Shown: piece after piece, positions 40,092-50,170 of the stretch
Numbering within the stretch: the first letter of the stretch is position 1
How the letters are laid out: each line of letters begins with the position of its first letter
DNA from: Muribaculaceae bacterium
GTDB lineage: Bacteria; Bacteroidota; Bacteroidia; Bacteroidales; Muribaculaceae
DNA length: 61,874 bases
Reading direction: 5' to 3'
NCBI GenBank assembly: GCA_022509125.1
Contig: JAFLTU010000008.1
Coordinates: 1-61,874, forward strand
The notes under the pieces: generated by a model
What the model saw: the letters and a program-made list of their open reading frames with translations, nothing else
Told to the model about the DNA's origin: nothing
Database searches by the model: none
Translations under genes and position numbers: made by a program

Positions 40092-41396
40092 ATGAAAGTG
40101 GTCATCATCAATAAGAGCGACTCCACCGGGGGCGCAGCGGTAGTGAGTCGGCGTCTCATGGAGGCTTTGCGTCTCAAGGGAGTCGATGCCTCGATGCTTG
40201 TGGTTGAAAAGTTTTCTCCTTCTCCTTGGGTCAGCTTGGCGGCAGGGAGACTCGCTATAAAGAGGCGTTTCTTTTTGGAACGTTTAAAAATTTTTATTGC
40301 CAACGGCTTCAACCGTTCCACCCTTTTCCAGATCGACACGGGCGAAGTGGGTCTGCCTCTTTGGCGCCATCCTGAGGTCAAGGCTGCCGATGCCATTCTT
40401 TTAAGCTGGGTCAACCAGGGAATGCTCTCTTTGCGAGGCATTGGGAAATTAAAACGGCTTGGCAAACCTATTATCTGGACCATGCACGACATGTGGCCCA
40501 TGACGGGTATATGCCACCATGCTGCAACATGCCGTCGTTTCCTTGACCAATGTGGGGATTGCCCTTTGTTAGGAAGGCGAGGGGGGCCGGGCGATCTCTC
40601 CCATAAAATCTGGGAAAGAAAACAAGGGCTTTATAAGAGGGGAAGGATGGCCTTTGTGGCTGTCAGTCGTTGGCTGCGCGATAGGGCCCGGTTGAGCGGC
40701 CTCTTGAAGGAGAGTAGGATTGAAGTGATCCCCAACCCCTTTATGCCCTTGCCGGAACCTTCCGTTCCTGGCTCACATTCTTCCGGGAAAATTAGAATAC
40801 TGTTTGGAGCGGCCCGACTAGACGATCCGGTAAAGGGATTAGATATCTTGAAGAAGGCTTTAGCTCTTTTAACTCATCGTTTAGATGGTGAAAACAAACA
40901 GGAGGGAAATTCAAATTCCATTTTTCCGCCTATTGAAGTGGCTCTTTTCGGCAATGTCAAAGAGGCCGGTTCATTGGCCGGATTTCAACACTTGATGGTT
41001 GTGTTTGGCACCCTCAAGGGTGACGAAGCAGTGGCCCGGGCATATCGGGAAGCCGACATATTGGTTTCTGCATCTTCTTATGAGACCTTCGGCTGCACTC
41101 TCCAGGAGGCGCAGGCTTATGGAGTGGTGCCTGTTTCGTTCAATCAGGGGGGCCAGGTCGACATCATAGAGGATGGTGTGACAGGATTCCTGGCAGAATG
41201 GGTGGAGGATGAAGATCAAAGGGCCCGAAATCTGGCCGAAGCCATGCTCAAGGCTATCAAATTGGTGGCTGATACAGAAAGTTTGAAAAAGATGAAAGAG
41301 GAAATGGCCCGCAGTGTTGCCGAAAAATTTTCTTATAGTGTCGTGGCCGATGCCTATATAGATTTGATAGAATCAGTTTCGAACGCCCCATCTTGA
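40092..41396 (+). CDS. Glycosyltransferase, family 4 type
   Basis: This GT-B enzyme of about 434 aa is taken from MKVVIINKSDSTGGAAVVSR (ATG 40092), which begins the first beta strand. The open frame extends 22 codons upstream but has no family sequence there and would run into the promoter. GGAAVVSRRLMEAL is the N-domain loop. TMHDMWPMTGICHHAATC followed by CGDCPLL is typical of a Bacteroidota GT4 group. The C-domain has RILFGAARLDDPVKGLDIL and SSYETFGCTLQEAQAYGVVP (E-x7-E). It is likely involved in surface polysaccharide synthesis. It stands first in a plus-strand run of five genes. Confidence 0.87.
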   Translation: MKVVIINKSDSTGGAAVVSRRLMEALRLKGVDASMLVVEKFSPSPWVSLAAGRLAIKRRFFLERLKIFIANGFNRSTLFQIDTGEVGLPLWRHPEVKAADAILLSWVNQGMLSLRGIGKLKRLGKPIIWTMHDMWPMTGICHHAATCRRFLDQCGDCPLLGRRGGPGDLSHKIWERKQGLYKRGRMAFVAVSRWLRDRARLSGLLKESRIEVIPNPFMPLPEPSVPGSHSSGKIRILFGAARLDDPVKGLDILKKALALLTHRLDGENKQEGNSNSIFPPIEVALFGNVKEAGSLAGFQHLMVVFGTLKGDEAVARAYREADILVSASSYETFGCTLQEAQAYGVVPVSFNQGGQVDIIEDGVTGFLAEWVEDEDQRARNLAEAMLKAIKLVADTESLKKMKEEMARSVAEKFSYSVVADAYIDLIESVSNAPS

Positions 41397-41454
41397 CTAC
41401 AATTTTTTCACATGATCCCGGAGGGGAAGTCTAAAGAACTCCTATTAGAATTTC

Positions 41455-42351
41455 ATGGCCAAGAATTTGATTAGCAAATATATCTGGATAATCGACACGT
41501 TGACACGAAACCGTCGTCTCTCCAAAGAGGCTCTCAACAGCCTATGGATGAAGTCGGAGGTGTCAGGCGGCGACCCCTTGCCCGACCGCACTTTCTTCCA
41601 TTACCGACGTAATATTGAGGAAATCTTCAATCTAGAAATAAAATGCGACCGCAACCGGGAATACTACATAGAGTCACCCGGTTCGGTCAGGAGCAATGCC
41701 TTGACCAACTGGCTTCTTGATTCTATGGCAGTTAGCCAGGCCATTAATGAGACACAGCCGGGAGCCGAAAGGATAGAAATCGAAGATGTGCCTTCAGCCC
41801 GCGAATATCTCCCCATGGTGCTTGAGGCTATCAGGGATTCAGTGAAACTTTGTTTCACCTATGCCAGTTTCGCCAGAGCACGCGCAGAGTCGAAGATCCT
41901 TTTTCAGCCCTATTTTCTTAAGAGATATAAGCAGAGATGGTATATGATCGGACTCCAGGAGAAAACCTCCACCATCCGCACCTATGCCCTCGACCGTATC
42001 AAAGAGATGCAGCTTGTCAGAGAGAAATTCGAAAAGCCGGGTTCTGTAACCCTCCGTCAACTCTTCGGAAATATCGTTGGAGTGACTACTTCGCAGGCCG
42101 ACGTCAGAACTGTCAGACTTCGAGCCACACCCACCCAGGCGAAATATTTCCGCGCCCTTCCGCTCCATGAGTCGCAGACCGAGGAGGTCCACGACGATTA
42201 TTCCATTTTCTCCTATAAATTGAAACTTAATTATGAACTGGTCCATGAAATCCTGGGACTCGGCGATGCCGTTAAGGTGGTTGAGCCGCCTGAACTCCGG
42301 ATTATGGTGGCCAACGAACTAAGGAATACTCTCGCCCAATACGATAAATGA
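41455..42351 (+). CDS. WYL-domain transcriptional regulator
   Basis: This 298-aa regulator has an N-terminal winged helix (about 1-60, ISKYIWIIDTLTRNRRLSKE and the RTFFHYRRNIEEIF recognition segment) and a WYL domain (about 130-215, IRDSVKLCFTYASF and FLKRYKQRWYMIGLQE). The WYL family senses nucleotides or other small ligands and often regulates defence or carbohydrate genes. The stop overlaps the start of the nucleotidyltransferase by four bases (ATGA, 42348-42351), tying the two genes together. Confidence 0.85.
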   Translation: MAKNLISKYIWIIDTLTRNRRLSKEALNSLWMKSEVSGGDPLPDRTFFHYRRNIEEIFNLEIKCDRNREYYIESPGSVRSNALTNWLLDSMAVSQAINETQPGAERIEIEDVPSAREYLPMVLEAIRDSVKLCFTYASFARARAESKILFQPYFLKRYKQRWYMIGLQEKTSTIRTYALDRIKEMQLVREKFEKPGSVTLRQLFGNIVGVTTSQADVRTVRLRATPTQAKYFRALPLHESQTEEVHDDYSIFSYKLKLNYELVHEILGLGDAVKVVEPPELRIMVANELRNTLAQYDK

Positions 42352-43400
42352 CAGCACAAGATTATTTGAAAAGAAATGGCATTTCCGTGGATGCCACCGT
42401 CAGAGAAGCCATGAAGAGAATCAACAGTCTCTCCGGGGAGTCGATGACACTCTTCGCCCTTTCTCCGGAGGGAAGGCTAGAAGGGACAATCACCGACGGC
42501 GACATACGTAGAGCCCTGATAGGGGGCGGCGAATTGTCAGACCCTGTGGCCACGGTCATGAACCGCCACTTTCTATCGGCTCGCTCTCCAGAAGAGCTTT
42601 CCTTAAAGATGGCTGAGGGCCGGAAACGCCATATAGAACTTCTTCCACTATTCGAAGATGGCAATTTGACCGATATCATCGATCTACGGGCCACGCGGGC
42701 CTTTCTCCCTCTGGAGGCTGTGTTAATGGCCGGAGGAAGAGGGGAGCGCTTGCGACCGCTCACCGATCAGATGCCCAAACCTCTCTTGCCTGTCGGCGAT
42801 AAAGCCATCATTGATTACAATGTGGATGAACTCGAGGCTTGCGGAATTAAAAAAATCCATGTGACGGTCAATTATCTCGGCCATATGATCGAGGAGCATT
42901 TCCAAGACCGAAACGGGAGGGCTAAAGTGGAGTGTGTCGCGGAGCCGGTCAGACTCGGCACCTTTGGAAGCCTTGCTTTGATTGGCGATGTAGCCACCGA
43001 CAATATTCTGGTCATGAATTCCGATCTTTTTTCAACTGTGGACTTCGAGGCGATGTTTATCCATCATCAGAAACATTCGAATGATTTCACAATTGCGGCT
43101 GTGCCCTATTCCGTGTCTGTGCCCTTTGCAATTATGAAGCTTCAGGGACAGAGGGTTAAAAGCCTGGAAGAGAAACCGGCCTACAACTATTTTGCCAACG
43201 GCGGTGTTTATATAATGAAGAGTTCTTTATTGCCGAGGATAAAAAGGGGGGTTTATCTGGATGCACCCGACTTTATTCTGAGTCTAATTTCCGACGGCCT
43301 GAGAGTAGGTTCGTTCCATATCGAGGGAACATGGATCGATATAGGCTCGCCCGATGATTACAGAATGGCCAACGAGCTTGCGGGGAGAGGGAAGTTGTGA
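42348..43400 (+). CDS. CBS-domain sugar-phosphate nucleotidyltransferase
   Basis: This 350-aa protein has a tandem CBS pair (about 8-120, DGDIRRALIGGG near 46-57) and an NTP-transferase domain (about 125-345). The nucleotide loop is VLMAGGRGERLRPLTDQMPK near 124-143. Further family marks are NVDELEACGIKKIHVTVNYL, MNSDLF near 224-229 with the metal-binding Asp, and HIEGTWIDIGSPDDY near 322-336. It activates a sugar phosphate with an NTP; the same layout is seen in PtmE/LegF-type nucleotidyltransferases of surface-sugar pathways. The actual sugar is unknown. CBS domains suggest control by adenine nucleotides. Confidence 0.85.
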   Translation: MTAQDYLKRNGISVDATVREAMKRINSLSGESMTLFALSPEGRLEGTITDGDIRRALIGGGELSDPVATVMNRHFLSARSPEELSLKMAEGRKRHIELLPLFEDGNLTDIIDLRATRAFLPLEAVLMAGGRGERLRPLTDQMPKPLLPVGDKAIIDYNVDELEACGIKKIHVTVNYLGHMIEEHFQDRNGRAKVECVAEPVRLGTFGSLALIGDVATDNILVMNSDLFSTVDFEAMFIHHQKHSNDFTIAAVPYSVSVPFAIMKLQGQRVKSLEEKPAYNYFANGGVYIMKSSLLPRIKRGVYLDAPDFILSLISDGLRVGSFHIEGTWIDIGSPDDYRMANELAGRGKL

Positions 43401-43478
43401 GTGAGGAAAGAGGAAGAATTAAGGGAAGGAAATGGGTATTCCGTCGTTTACTGTTATTGTAAAAAACATTGAGAGCAA

Positions 43479-44642
43479 ATGGATTCGAATTTCATAGACT
43501 ATGTTAAGATAATGTGCCGTTCCGGGAAGGGGGGTGCCGGGAGCCGTCATTTCCATAGGGCTAAGTATCTTCCCAAGGGAGGCCCCGACGGCGGTAACGG
43601 AGGCCGGGGAGGTCATATAATCCTTAAAGGCAACCGCAACATGTGGACTCTGCTGCCCTTGCGATATCAGCGCCATATATTTGCGACAGATGGCGAAAGG
43701 GGGAGCGAAAATCGCTCCACCGGCAAGGATGGTGAAGACCGCATAATAGAAGTGCCGGTTGGCACCGTCGTTTATGATGCCGATACGGGACAATTTCTCT
43801 GTGAAGTCACTGAGGATGGCCAGGAGGTAAAACTCCTCAGAGGGGGAAAAGGGGGACTTGGCAACTGGAATTTTGCGACATCCACCAACAGGGCCCCTCG
43901 CTATGCGCAACCGGGACAGCCGGCAATCGAGAAAACCGTGGTGCTCGAACTGAAATTGCTCGGCGATGTCGGATTAGTGGGCTTTCCCAATGCCGGGAAG
44001 TCAACGCTTCTTTCTGCTCTCTCTGCTGCCAAACCTAAGATAGGCGACTATCCTTTCACCACTATGGAGCCCTCGCTGGGAATTGTAGACTATCGGGGCG
44101 ACAAGTCATTCGTCATGGCTGATATCCCCGGCATCATTGAAGGGGCCAGCGAAGGGAAGGGAATCGGACTGCGCTTCCTTCGCCACATCGAGAGAAACGC
44201 CGTGTTGCTTTTCCTTATCCCGGCCGATAGCGACGACATCAAACGTGACTATGGCATTTTGCTCAATGAGCTCAAGGAATTCAATCCTGAATTGGCCGAC
44301 AAAAGCCGCGTGCTTGCAATTTCAAAGTCCGATCTTCTCGACGATGAACTGCGCGAGGAAATTTCCAAGGAACTTCCGGAAGGAATTCCGACAGTCTTTA
44401 TCTCGGCTGTGACCGGGCAGGGGCTGACGGAATTGAAAGATCTCCTTTGGCGGGAGATAAATTCAGAAGATAATAAGGCGAAATCCACCTTCACTCATCG
44501 CGATCTCGATGTCAGGACCAGAGTGCCGGAAGAAGATGAATTCATCTTCCATCAAGACGACGAAGCTCCGGAGGATTATGAGGATGAGGAAATAGATTGG
44601 GACAACGATTTCTGGGACGAGGAAGATAGCGTCAATGGCTGA
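43479..44642 (+). CDS. obg: GTPase Obg/CgtA
   Basis: Obg is an essential ribosome-associated GTPase for 50S assembly and stress control. The glycine-rich Obg fold covers about 1-160 ([16 protein letters not shown] near 33-48), followed by the G domain with GFPNAGKS (G1, near 167-174), FTTMEP (G2), DIPGIIEG (G3) and SKSDLLD (G4, in place of NKxD). An acidic C-terminal tail ([17 protein letters not shown]) ends the 387-aa protein. G4 reading SKSD is a small deviation. The next gene begins eight bases before its stop. Confidence 0.95.
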   Translation: MDSNFIDYVKIMCRSGKGGAGSRHFHRAKYLPKGGPDGGNGGRGGHIILKGNRNMWTLLPLRYQRHIFATDGERGSENRSTGKDGEDRIIEVPVGTVVYDADTGQFLCEVTEDGQEVKLLRGGKGGLGNWNFATSTNRAPRYAQPGQPAIEKTVVLELKLLGDVGLVGFPNAGKSTLLSALSAAKPKIGDYPFTTMEPSLGIVDYRGDKSFVMADIPGIIEGASEGKGIGLRFLRHIERNAVLLFLIPADSDDIKRDYGILLNELKEFNPELADKSRVLAISKSDLLDDELREEISKELPEGIPTVFISAVTGQGLTELKDLLWREINSEDNKAKSTFTHRDLDVRTRVPEEDEFIFHQDDEAPEDYEDEEIDWDNDFWDEEDSVNG

Positions 44643-45516
44643 GACGAAGGGTAAGGCAAAGAGGGAAGCGGAGACTGAATCCGGGACTCTAAAAATTTTG
44701 CAATTGGATATCAGGCAAATTCTCAAAAGCCGTATTCCAAAGAAGAAAAGGCGTTGGATACCATCCTTTCTGATTTCTATGGTGGAACGCTTGATTCGCC
44801 AAAGGGAGCTCAACGAGATTCTCAGAGCCACCCTTCCCTCAGAGGGCAGCGAGTTTTCACACAGGGTGCTCGATTATCTCGACATCTCGATTGATGTAGA
44901 GGGTCTTGATAACTTGAAGGAAGGAGAGAGATATATGTTTGCTTCCAACCATCCATTGGGTGGACTCGATGGCATGGCCCTAATCAAGGTGCTCGGGGAA
45001 AAATATGGAGACGACAACATTCGGTTTTTGGTCAACGATCTTCTTATGAATGTGGAGCCCTTGAAAAAAATATTCCTGCCGGTTAATAAATTCGGAAGCC
45101 AGGGGAGGGAATACGCACAAATCATCAACGAGAAGATGGAATCTTCCTGCCAGATATTCCAATTCCCGGCAGGGTTATGTTCGCGTCTTCAAGACAATGG
45201 GATAGTTGAAGATATGGAATGGCAAAAATCGTTTGTCACAAAAGCTCTCGAGACGGATAGAGCCATCGTGCCTGTCTATTTTGAGGGGAATAATTCCAAG
45301 AAATTTTATAGGATGGCGAGATTGCGCAAGCGGCTCGGGATAGGTTTTAATCTGGAGCAGGTGTTGCTCCCCTCCGAACTATGCAAGGCCCGCGGGAGTC
45401 GGTTCCGCATAGTTTTCGGGCATCCTATTCCGGCTGAAACCTTGCGTAGCTCCGGTCAGTCTCCGAAAGCCTTGGCTGCCAAAATCCGGAGTGCCTCATA
45501 TTCCCTTTCCTCCTGA
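44635..45516 (+). CDS. Lysophospholipid-type acyltransferase (PlsC/GlsA-like)
   Basis: This 293-aa acyltransferase of the PlsC superfamily has the HxxxxD catalytic motif in [10 protein letters not shown] (near 103-112), [20 protein letters not shown] near 130-149, and FPAG near 178-181 in the acceptor-binding block. It may form phosphatidic acid or O-acylate an amino lipid; the GlsA enzyme of Bacteroides glycine lipids is of this type, but the N-acyltransferase partner glsB is not adjacent, so the substrate is open. It overlaps obg by eight bases. The N-terminal 30 residues are basic and hydrophilic, consistent with a peripheral inner-membrane protein. Confidence 0.8.
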   Translation: MAETKGKAKREAETESGTLKILQLDIRQILKSRIPKKKRRWIPSFLISMVERLIRQRELNEILRATLPSEGSEFSHRVLDYLDISIDVEGLDNLKEGERYMFASNHPLGGLDGMALIKVLGEKYGDDNIRFLVNDLLMNVEPLKKIFLPVNKFGSQGREYAQIINEKMESSCQIFQFPAGLCSRLQDNGIVEDMEWQKSFVTKALETDRAIVPVYFEGNNSKKFYRMARLRKRLGIGFNLEQVLLPSELCKARGSRFRIVFGHPIPAETLRSSGQSPKALAAKIRSASYSLSS

Positions 45517-45621
45517 TTCACAAATTCATTAATGGATTTTTAGGTCTACTTTATGGGGAAATGGGGAATTTTCTTGAAAAGTTAGTTGAAACAAAGGATC
45601 CTTCCTCTATTGAACTTTAGA

Positions 45622-47703
45622 TTACTTCACTTTATGGGTTATCTTTAGCTTTTGGGCAGGATTGTCGATTTCGATTTTCCCGAGACGTCCCAACACTGAC
45701 TGTCCTAAAAGCAGAGGAGCCTTCTGGTTCCTCACCACTGAGGCTCTGACATTATCAAGTTCAAGACCTCCGAAATTAACGTTGCGGAGATTGATAACCG
45801 TTCCTTCGTTTATATCGCCGTTGGCATCCACATAGCGTGCGGTCCCGATTATGTCTTGAGGTTTGATGTAATCATTTTTGAGCATGAAATTAGCCTCCAC
45901 CATCGAGATAGTGACGTCGGCGGCTCCGGTGTCGAAGACGAAATGGAGCGGAAGACCGTTGATTGTGCATGCCACTTTGGTGACCCCTCCATCTTTCGTG
46001 AAAGGGATTTCAACAGTCTCAAAAATTCCGGTTTCATCCTGCACCTTGTCGGCGTCAACCACCGGGATATTAATAACCTTCCCCGGGGCCTTTCCCTTGA
46101 TATTCTTTACTGTGAAATCGATGAAGGGGGGATAACCTCTCATATTATTAAGATCATAGTCTACAAGGGCATGATTGATATCGGCATACCCTTTATCGAA
46201 GGCCTGTTGGAGCGCCTCGAGAGCCTTGTCTTTTTCATTGCTCCGGGCATAGATGCATGCAAGATTATAATAATTACCTGCGCTGTCAGTAGTGTCGTTT
46301 GCAATAATTTCGAGCATAGTTTGCTCGGCTTTTTGGTTGTCACCCAGCCCCGTATAAGCAAAGGGAGTCCACATTCTTGTTGCGGCCACGGAATCCTTTT
46401 CAAGTTCTATCACTTTGCGATAATCAGCGAGAGCTTTTTCCTTTTGGCCTGTCAAATTATATGCATCGGCTCTTTTAATTAGGAAAAATTCCACCTCCTC
46501 CAGGAATGGGAAAATCACAGCTGCAGTGTTGAAGTCTTCGATTGCCTGATTGAACAGACCGAGGTTCATTTTGTCTTCTCCGTTGTCGAAATATGACAGA
46601 CTGCTTTCCGGATTCGCTTCCAGATATTGGGTTCTTGTCTCCACGGCCTCTTCGAGGCGTTGCAACTGACTTAATATTCCGGCCTTAATGTCGATGGCCT
46701 CATAATTCTGGGGACTAATGTTTAAGGCTCTTTCAATATATTCCAGAGCCTGGTTGAGGTCACCGAGTTGCTGATAGCATGCAGATAATTTCTTGAGGAA
46801 ATAAATATCGGGGTCGATAGAGTTAGCCTTTTCAAAATAATCAATGGCTGAATTATAGTCCTGGAGAGCATAATACACTTGGGCTATGCAATAAGGCCAG
46901 TAAGCATTTGTGGGATCTTTTGCCATCTGGATCTTGAGTTTGGGGATTAGAATGGCATTACCCTCTTCGGGGAAAGAGGTCATCAAATATAAAGCCTTGT
47001 CATCGCTGTCGAGATCCAGGGCTCGGATAATGTCGTCGGCTGCTTCTGCCCATTTTTCCTGAGCCATGTAGGCCTCTGCCCTGAAAGCATAGGCGCCTGA
47101 ATAATCCGGAGCAAGCTTAATGACGTAATTAAACCGGTCGATTGCATCATCCCATTTTCCCTGGGTCTTGGCATTTCTCCCAAGTCCCATGTAGCCTAGG
47201 GTGTCGCCTTGGTCTAATTCAATCATCTTATTATAGTCGGCGTCAGAGAGGAGGAAGTTGTTTTGTTCATAGTATATTTGGGCCCTTGATTTATAGAACT
47301 TTGGATTTGAGGGGTCAAGTTTTATGGCCTGGTTGAGGTCATTTATGGCCTTCACGGTGTCTTCCATTGCCGCATAGATTTCGGCTCTGGAGGCAAAGCT
47401 CATTGAGCGCCAGTCATTATCTTTTTTTGGTAGTTTTTTGATGGCCTCATTTATTGCCGTTAATGCCTTCCCATATTCTTGGTTGCCATATCTCATCGTA
47501 GCAACATAGACGAAGGCATAACCGTTTTCGGGATGGTCGGAGATTTCCCGATTGAACCAATCCAAAGCATCTTGATATTGTTCCTGGCTGTATGCCTCCA
47601 CTCCCCGAGTAAAGGCATAGGAGTCGGGGAGTTTGATGTCTTTGGCCTGAATTCCCGTTAAGCAAAAACAAAGAATCAAAAACAGTGTAGATATATGTTT
47701 CAT
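45622..47703 (-). CDS. Periplasmic TPR protein with C-terminal retropepsin-like aspartyl protease domain
   Basis: The signal peptide ends about residue 20 (LTGIQA-KD). TPR units fill about 25-540, for example AINDLNQAIKLDPSNPKFYK near 99-118 and ALEYIERALNISPQNYEAID. The C-terminal domain (about 570-690) is a clan AA, retropepsin-like fold with FVFDTGAADVTIS near 587-599 (catalytic Asp about 590), followed by APLLLGQSVLGRLGKIEIDN, the usual second-half signature. One such domain needs a dimer for activity. It is the last gene of a five-gene envelope operon and is a paralogue of the upstream TPR protein in its N-terminal part, with only seven bases between the genes. Confidence 0.85.
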   Translation of the reverse strand: MKHISTLFLILCFCLTGIQAKDIKLPDSYAFTRGVEAYSQEQYQDALDWFNREISDHPENGYAFVYVATMRYGNQEYGKALTAINEAIKKLPKKDNDWRSMSFASRAEIYAAMEDTVKAINDLNQAIKLDPSNPKFYKSRAQIYYEQNNFLLSDADYNKMIELDQGDTLGYMGLGRNAKTQGKWDDAIDRFNYVIKLAPDYSGAYAFRAEAYMAQEKWAEAADDIIRALDLDSDDKALYLMTSFPEEGNAILIPKLKIQMAKDPTNAYWPYCIAQVYYALQDYNSAIDYFEKANSIDPDIYFLKKLSACYQQLGDLNQALEYIERALNISPQNYEAIDIKAGILSQLQRLEEAVETRTQYLEANPESSLSYFDNGEDKMNLGLFNQAIEDFNTAAVIFPFLEEVEFFLIKRADAYNLTGQKEKALADYRKVIELEKDSVAATRMWTPFAYTGLGDNQKAEQTMLEIIANDTTDSAGNYYNLACIYARSNEKDKALEALQQAFDKGYADINHALVDYDLNNMRGYPPFIDFTVKNIKGKAPGKVINIPVVDADKVQDETGIFETVEIPFTKDGGVTKVACTINGLPLHFVFDTGAADVTISMVEANFMLKNDYIKPQDIIGTARYVDANGDINEGTVINLRNVNFGGLELDNVRASVVRNQKAPLLLGQSVLGRLGKIEIDNPAQKLKITHKVK

Positions 47704-47710
47704 AAAAAAA

Positions 47711-50083
47711 TCATTTTACAAATTCTATAAAATCTTCAGGAGTGAAAACAATTTCTATTGTTCTCCCACTTTCTTCTCCCTGGTAAATAAACTTCAAAAA
47801 GATGTTTTGACGTATAAAAATAGGCAATTTGCTTTGAAGTGAGAGATCTTTAAAAAATGGTTTCAAAGATTTCTTAATCTCAGCTTGGTATAAATCCATG
47901 CCGGTCAGCTCGGTCTCGGGAATAGTATAGATAAAAGAATATGTTTTGCCATCAAAAGAAATCCTCACATTTTCAGAATACGGCTTGTTTTTCATTTCCA
48001 TTTGTTCCTCTTCAGCCCAGAATTCTAAAGTCAATTTATCTATTTCGTCCTGCGATTCATATTTTTTATTTATGTTTTTGATCTTGGATGGGGTGAAGAC
48101 ATAAGAATTTCTATGGGTGTTTTCCCGGTTTCTCAGATTATAGATGAACGTGTATTCACTATTGGCGAATGTGGGATTATCTCTAAAGCTAGTTATTACA
48201 ATTATCTCTTCTTTTTTCTCCTTATATGAAGGATCATTTTCCAAAGCCTCATAATTCACAGCTGTGGGAGATGTGATGAAATTATAAATAAGAGATTTAT
48301 TTTTATCGTCATATGCCACAGATTCCAACTGTCCAAGATATCCCATATCCACCGGACAAATTTTATTAACTTCCCTCACCAATTCATAGGGATTGGAGAC
48401 ACTTAAATTTTGCATATCCTGAAAGGAAGTGCCTCCTGATGAAAAGGAAATTTCATCAAATTCCAATTCCAGGAGTTGACTATCGGGGTTGAATCTGGTT
48501 TTAATCCCACGCTCTGCAAGAAGGTCTTTGAAGGCCGGTTCGGGGTGAAAGTTGAAGAAGTCGTAGGAATGTAGGTCTAACAGGGCGTTCCATGAGTATT
48601 TTTCATCATATTCCCTCATTTTCTTTATAGTTTCATCTTTCATCCCTAATCTTGCAAATGCTTGGACTAAAAAAGACAAAGCTTCTTCAGGGTTCTCTTT
48701 TTCATATTCGCTAATAGTCTTAAGTGTGTTCTCTTTATCCCCTAACCCGGAATATGTGAGAGCGCGTACATGTGCCGGAGTGAGGCCTTCTATGAGAAAT
48801 TTCTCGTCCCCCTCCTTCAATATATCAAGATAGATATCCCTTGCTTTCCCTTCCTTGCCTGATAGACGAAGAGCGTCGGCATAATATATCTTATTGGCCA
48901 CAGAAGGATCAAGAGCTACTGCTGTGGCCAGGGGCTCGCAAGCTTCCGCAAATCGGCCAATGGAGAGATATGCCCTTCCTGTTTCAAAATGCAAATTCGA
49001 ATTCTCAGGATTTAAAGAGATTAACGACAGAAGTGAGGGGATCACCTCCGACCCTTTCCCGGCATCAATTCCTATTTGAGCTTTGGCAAACATCAGATCG
49101 GGATTATTGGGATATACTGAGAGACCCTTTGAAACTGAAGTATAAGAATCAAGGAGTTTCCCAATTCTTTTCTGAGCGTCTGCCAGATAAAAATAAGTTG
49201 ATTCATCGGCTATCCCGAGATCGATGATTTCTTGATACACCCTTTCCGCCTCTTCATAGAGTCCCCAGGTAGATAATAAATCTGCCTCGATTTGATAATA
49301 TCCGTTGGAAGGACTACGGGTTCTCTCTATTTCTCTGTAAATTTCTTCACGGGTTGCCTCATCATTGGGAGAAGCGAGCATGACGGCACCGAGGGAATTG
49401 TAGTCGCTCAGAATTATGCTTTGCAGACAATCTTGAATCCAGTCGGGAGAATAACCCAGAGTCTTGAGGATAGATCCTCTCAACCCGTAGTTATAAGCAG
49501 AAGTATTGTTTAATGCAATAGCCCTTGTGACTTCATCCAATGCCTCCTTGTAATTCTCTTGAGTGGTGTATAAATAAGCCGTAGATGCATAGACTCGAGG
49601 GTCGTTGGGTGCTATTTTCTTGGCTTGTTGCAATTCTTTTAAGGCTCCTTTAGGATTGGAAATTGTGATTGAGTAGGCATGTTCGAGCAGGAGGTCTATA
49701 TTCTTGGAGTCGAGTTTTAGACCATCAGCCAGAGCTTGAATGGTGAGATCCTGGTCGCCTGCCTCTTTGAGAAGATCGGCTTTCAAAAGGTAACAACGAG
49801 CACCAAGGGATTTATCTTTTTTTGTTTTCTCTATGGCCCGGTTTATCAAAGAGAGGGCCTGACCGGGCTGATTTAAATAATATAGGCTCAGAGCGGCTTG
49901 GAAATATCCATTTGGATTATCAGGATAATCTTTCATTTCTTCCCGTGCATAGTCAAGCGCATCTTCAACGGCTCCTACCCCGAACGCCTCTTCGGCCTTT
50001 TGCCCATAGAAATTGAAAGGCATGTTGGCAAAACTGAATATGGCTTGAAAAGCTAATAGATGTAAGATTATTATTCGTTTCAT
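47711..50083 (-). CDS. Exported TPR protein with unknown C-terminal domain (790 aa)
   Basis: The signal peptide is about residues 1-19 (MKRIIILHLLAFQAIFSFA). TPR units cover about 30-510, for example ALDEVTRAIALNNTSAYNYG near 187-206. The N-terminus (FGVGAVEDALDYAREEMKDY) parallels that of the downstream retropepsin protein (YSQEQYQDALDWFNREISDH), so the two are related. From about 530 to the end is a non-repeat, beta-rich region with no motif I know, where the partner has its protease domain. It is likely periplasmic or surface-exposed. Function is unknown. Confidence 0.78.
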   Translation of the reverse strand: MKRIIILHLLAFQAIFSFANMPFNFYGQKAEEAFGVGAVEDALDYAREEMKDYPDNPNGYFQAALSLYYLNQPGQALSLINRAIEKTKKDKSLGARCYLLKADLLKEAGDQDLTIQALADGLKLDSKNIDLLLEHAYSITISNPKGALKELQQAKKIAPNDPRVYASTAYLYTTQENYKEALDEVTRAIALNNTSAYNYGLRGSILKTLGYSPDWIQDCLQSIILSDYNSLGAVMLASPNDEATREEIYREIERTRSPSNGYYQIEADLLSTWGLYEEAERVYQEIIDLGIADESTYFYLADAQKRIGKLLDSYTSVSKGLSVYPNNPDLMFAKAQIGIDAGKGSEVIPSLLSLISLNPENSNLHFETGRAYLSIGRFAEACEPLATAVALDPSVANKIYYADALRLSGKEGKARDIYLDILKEGDEKFLIEGLTPAHVRALTYSGLGDKENTLKTISEYEKENPEEALSFLVQAFARLGMKDETIKKMREYDEKYSWNALLDLHSYDFFNFHPEPAFKDLLAERGIKTRFNPDSQLLELEFDEISFSSGGTSFQDMQNLSVSNPYELVREVNKICPVDMGYLGQLESVAYDDKNKSLIYNFITSPTAVNYEALENDPSYKEKKEEIIVITSFRDNPTFANSEYTFIYNLRNRENTHRNSYVFTPSKIKNINKKYESQDEIDKLTLEFWAEEEQMEMKNKPYSENVRISFDGKTYSFIYTIPETELTGMDLYQAEIKKSLKPFFKDLSLQSKLPIFIRQNIFLKFIYQGEESGRTIEIVFTPEDFIEFVK

Positions 50084-50170
50084 CAGGTTTTATTAGGGAT
50101 TATCTTCGTTTTGAAATTTGAGGGATGAGCGAATGAACTTTCAAAATTTTATTTGCAAAAGAAAACCTAT

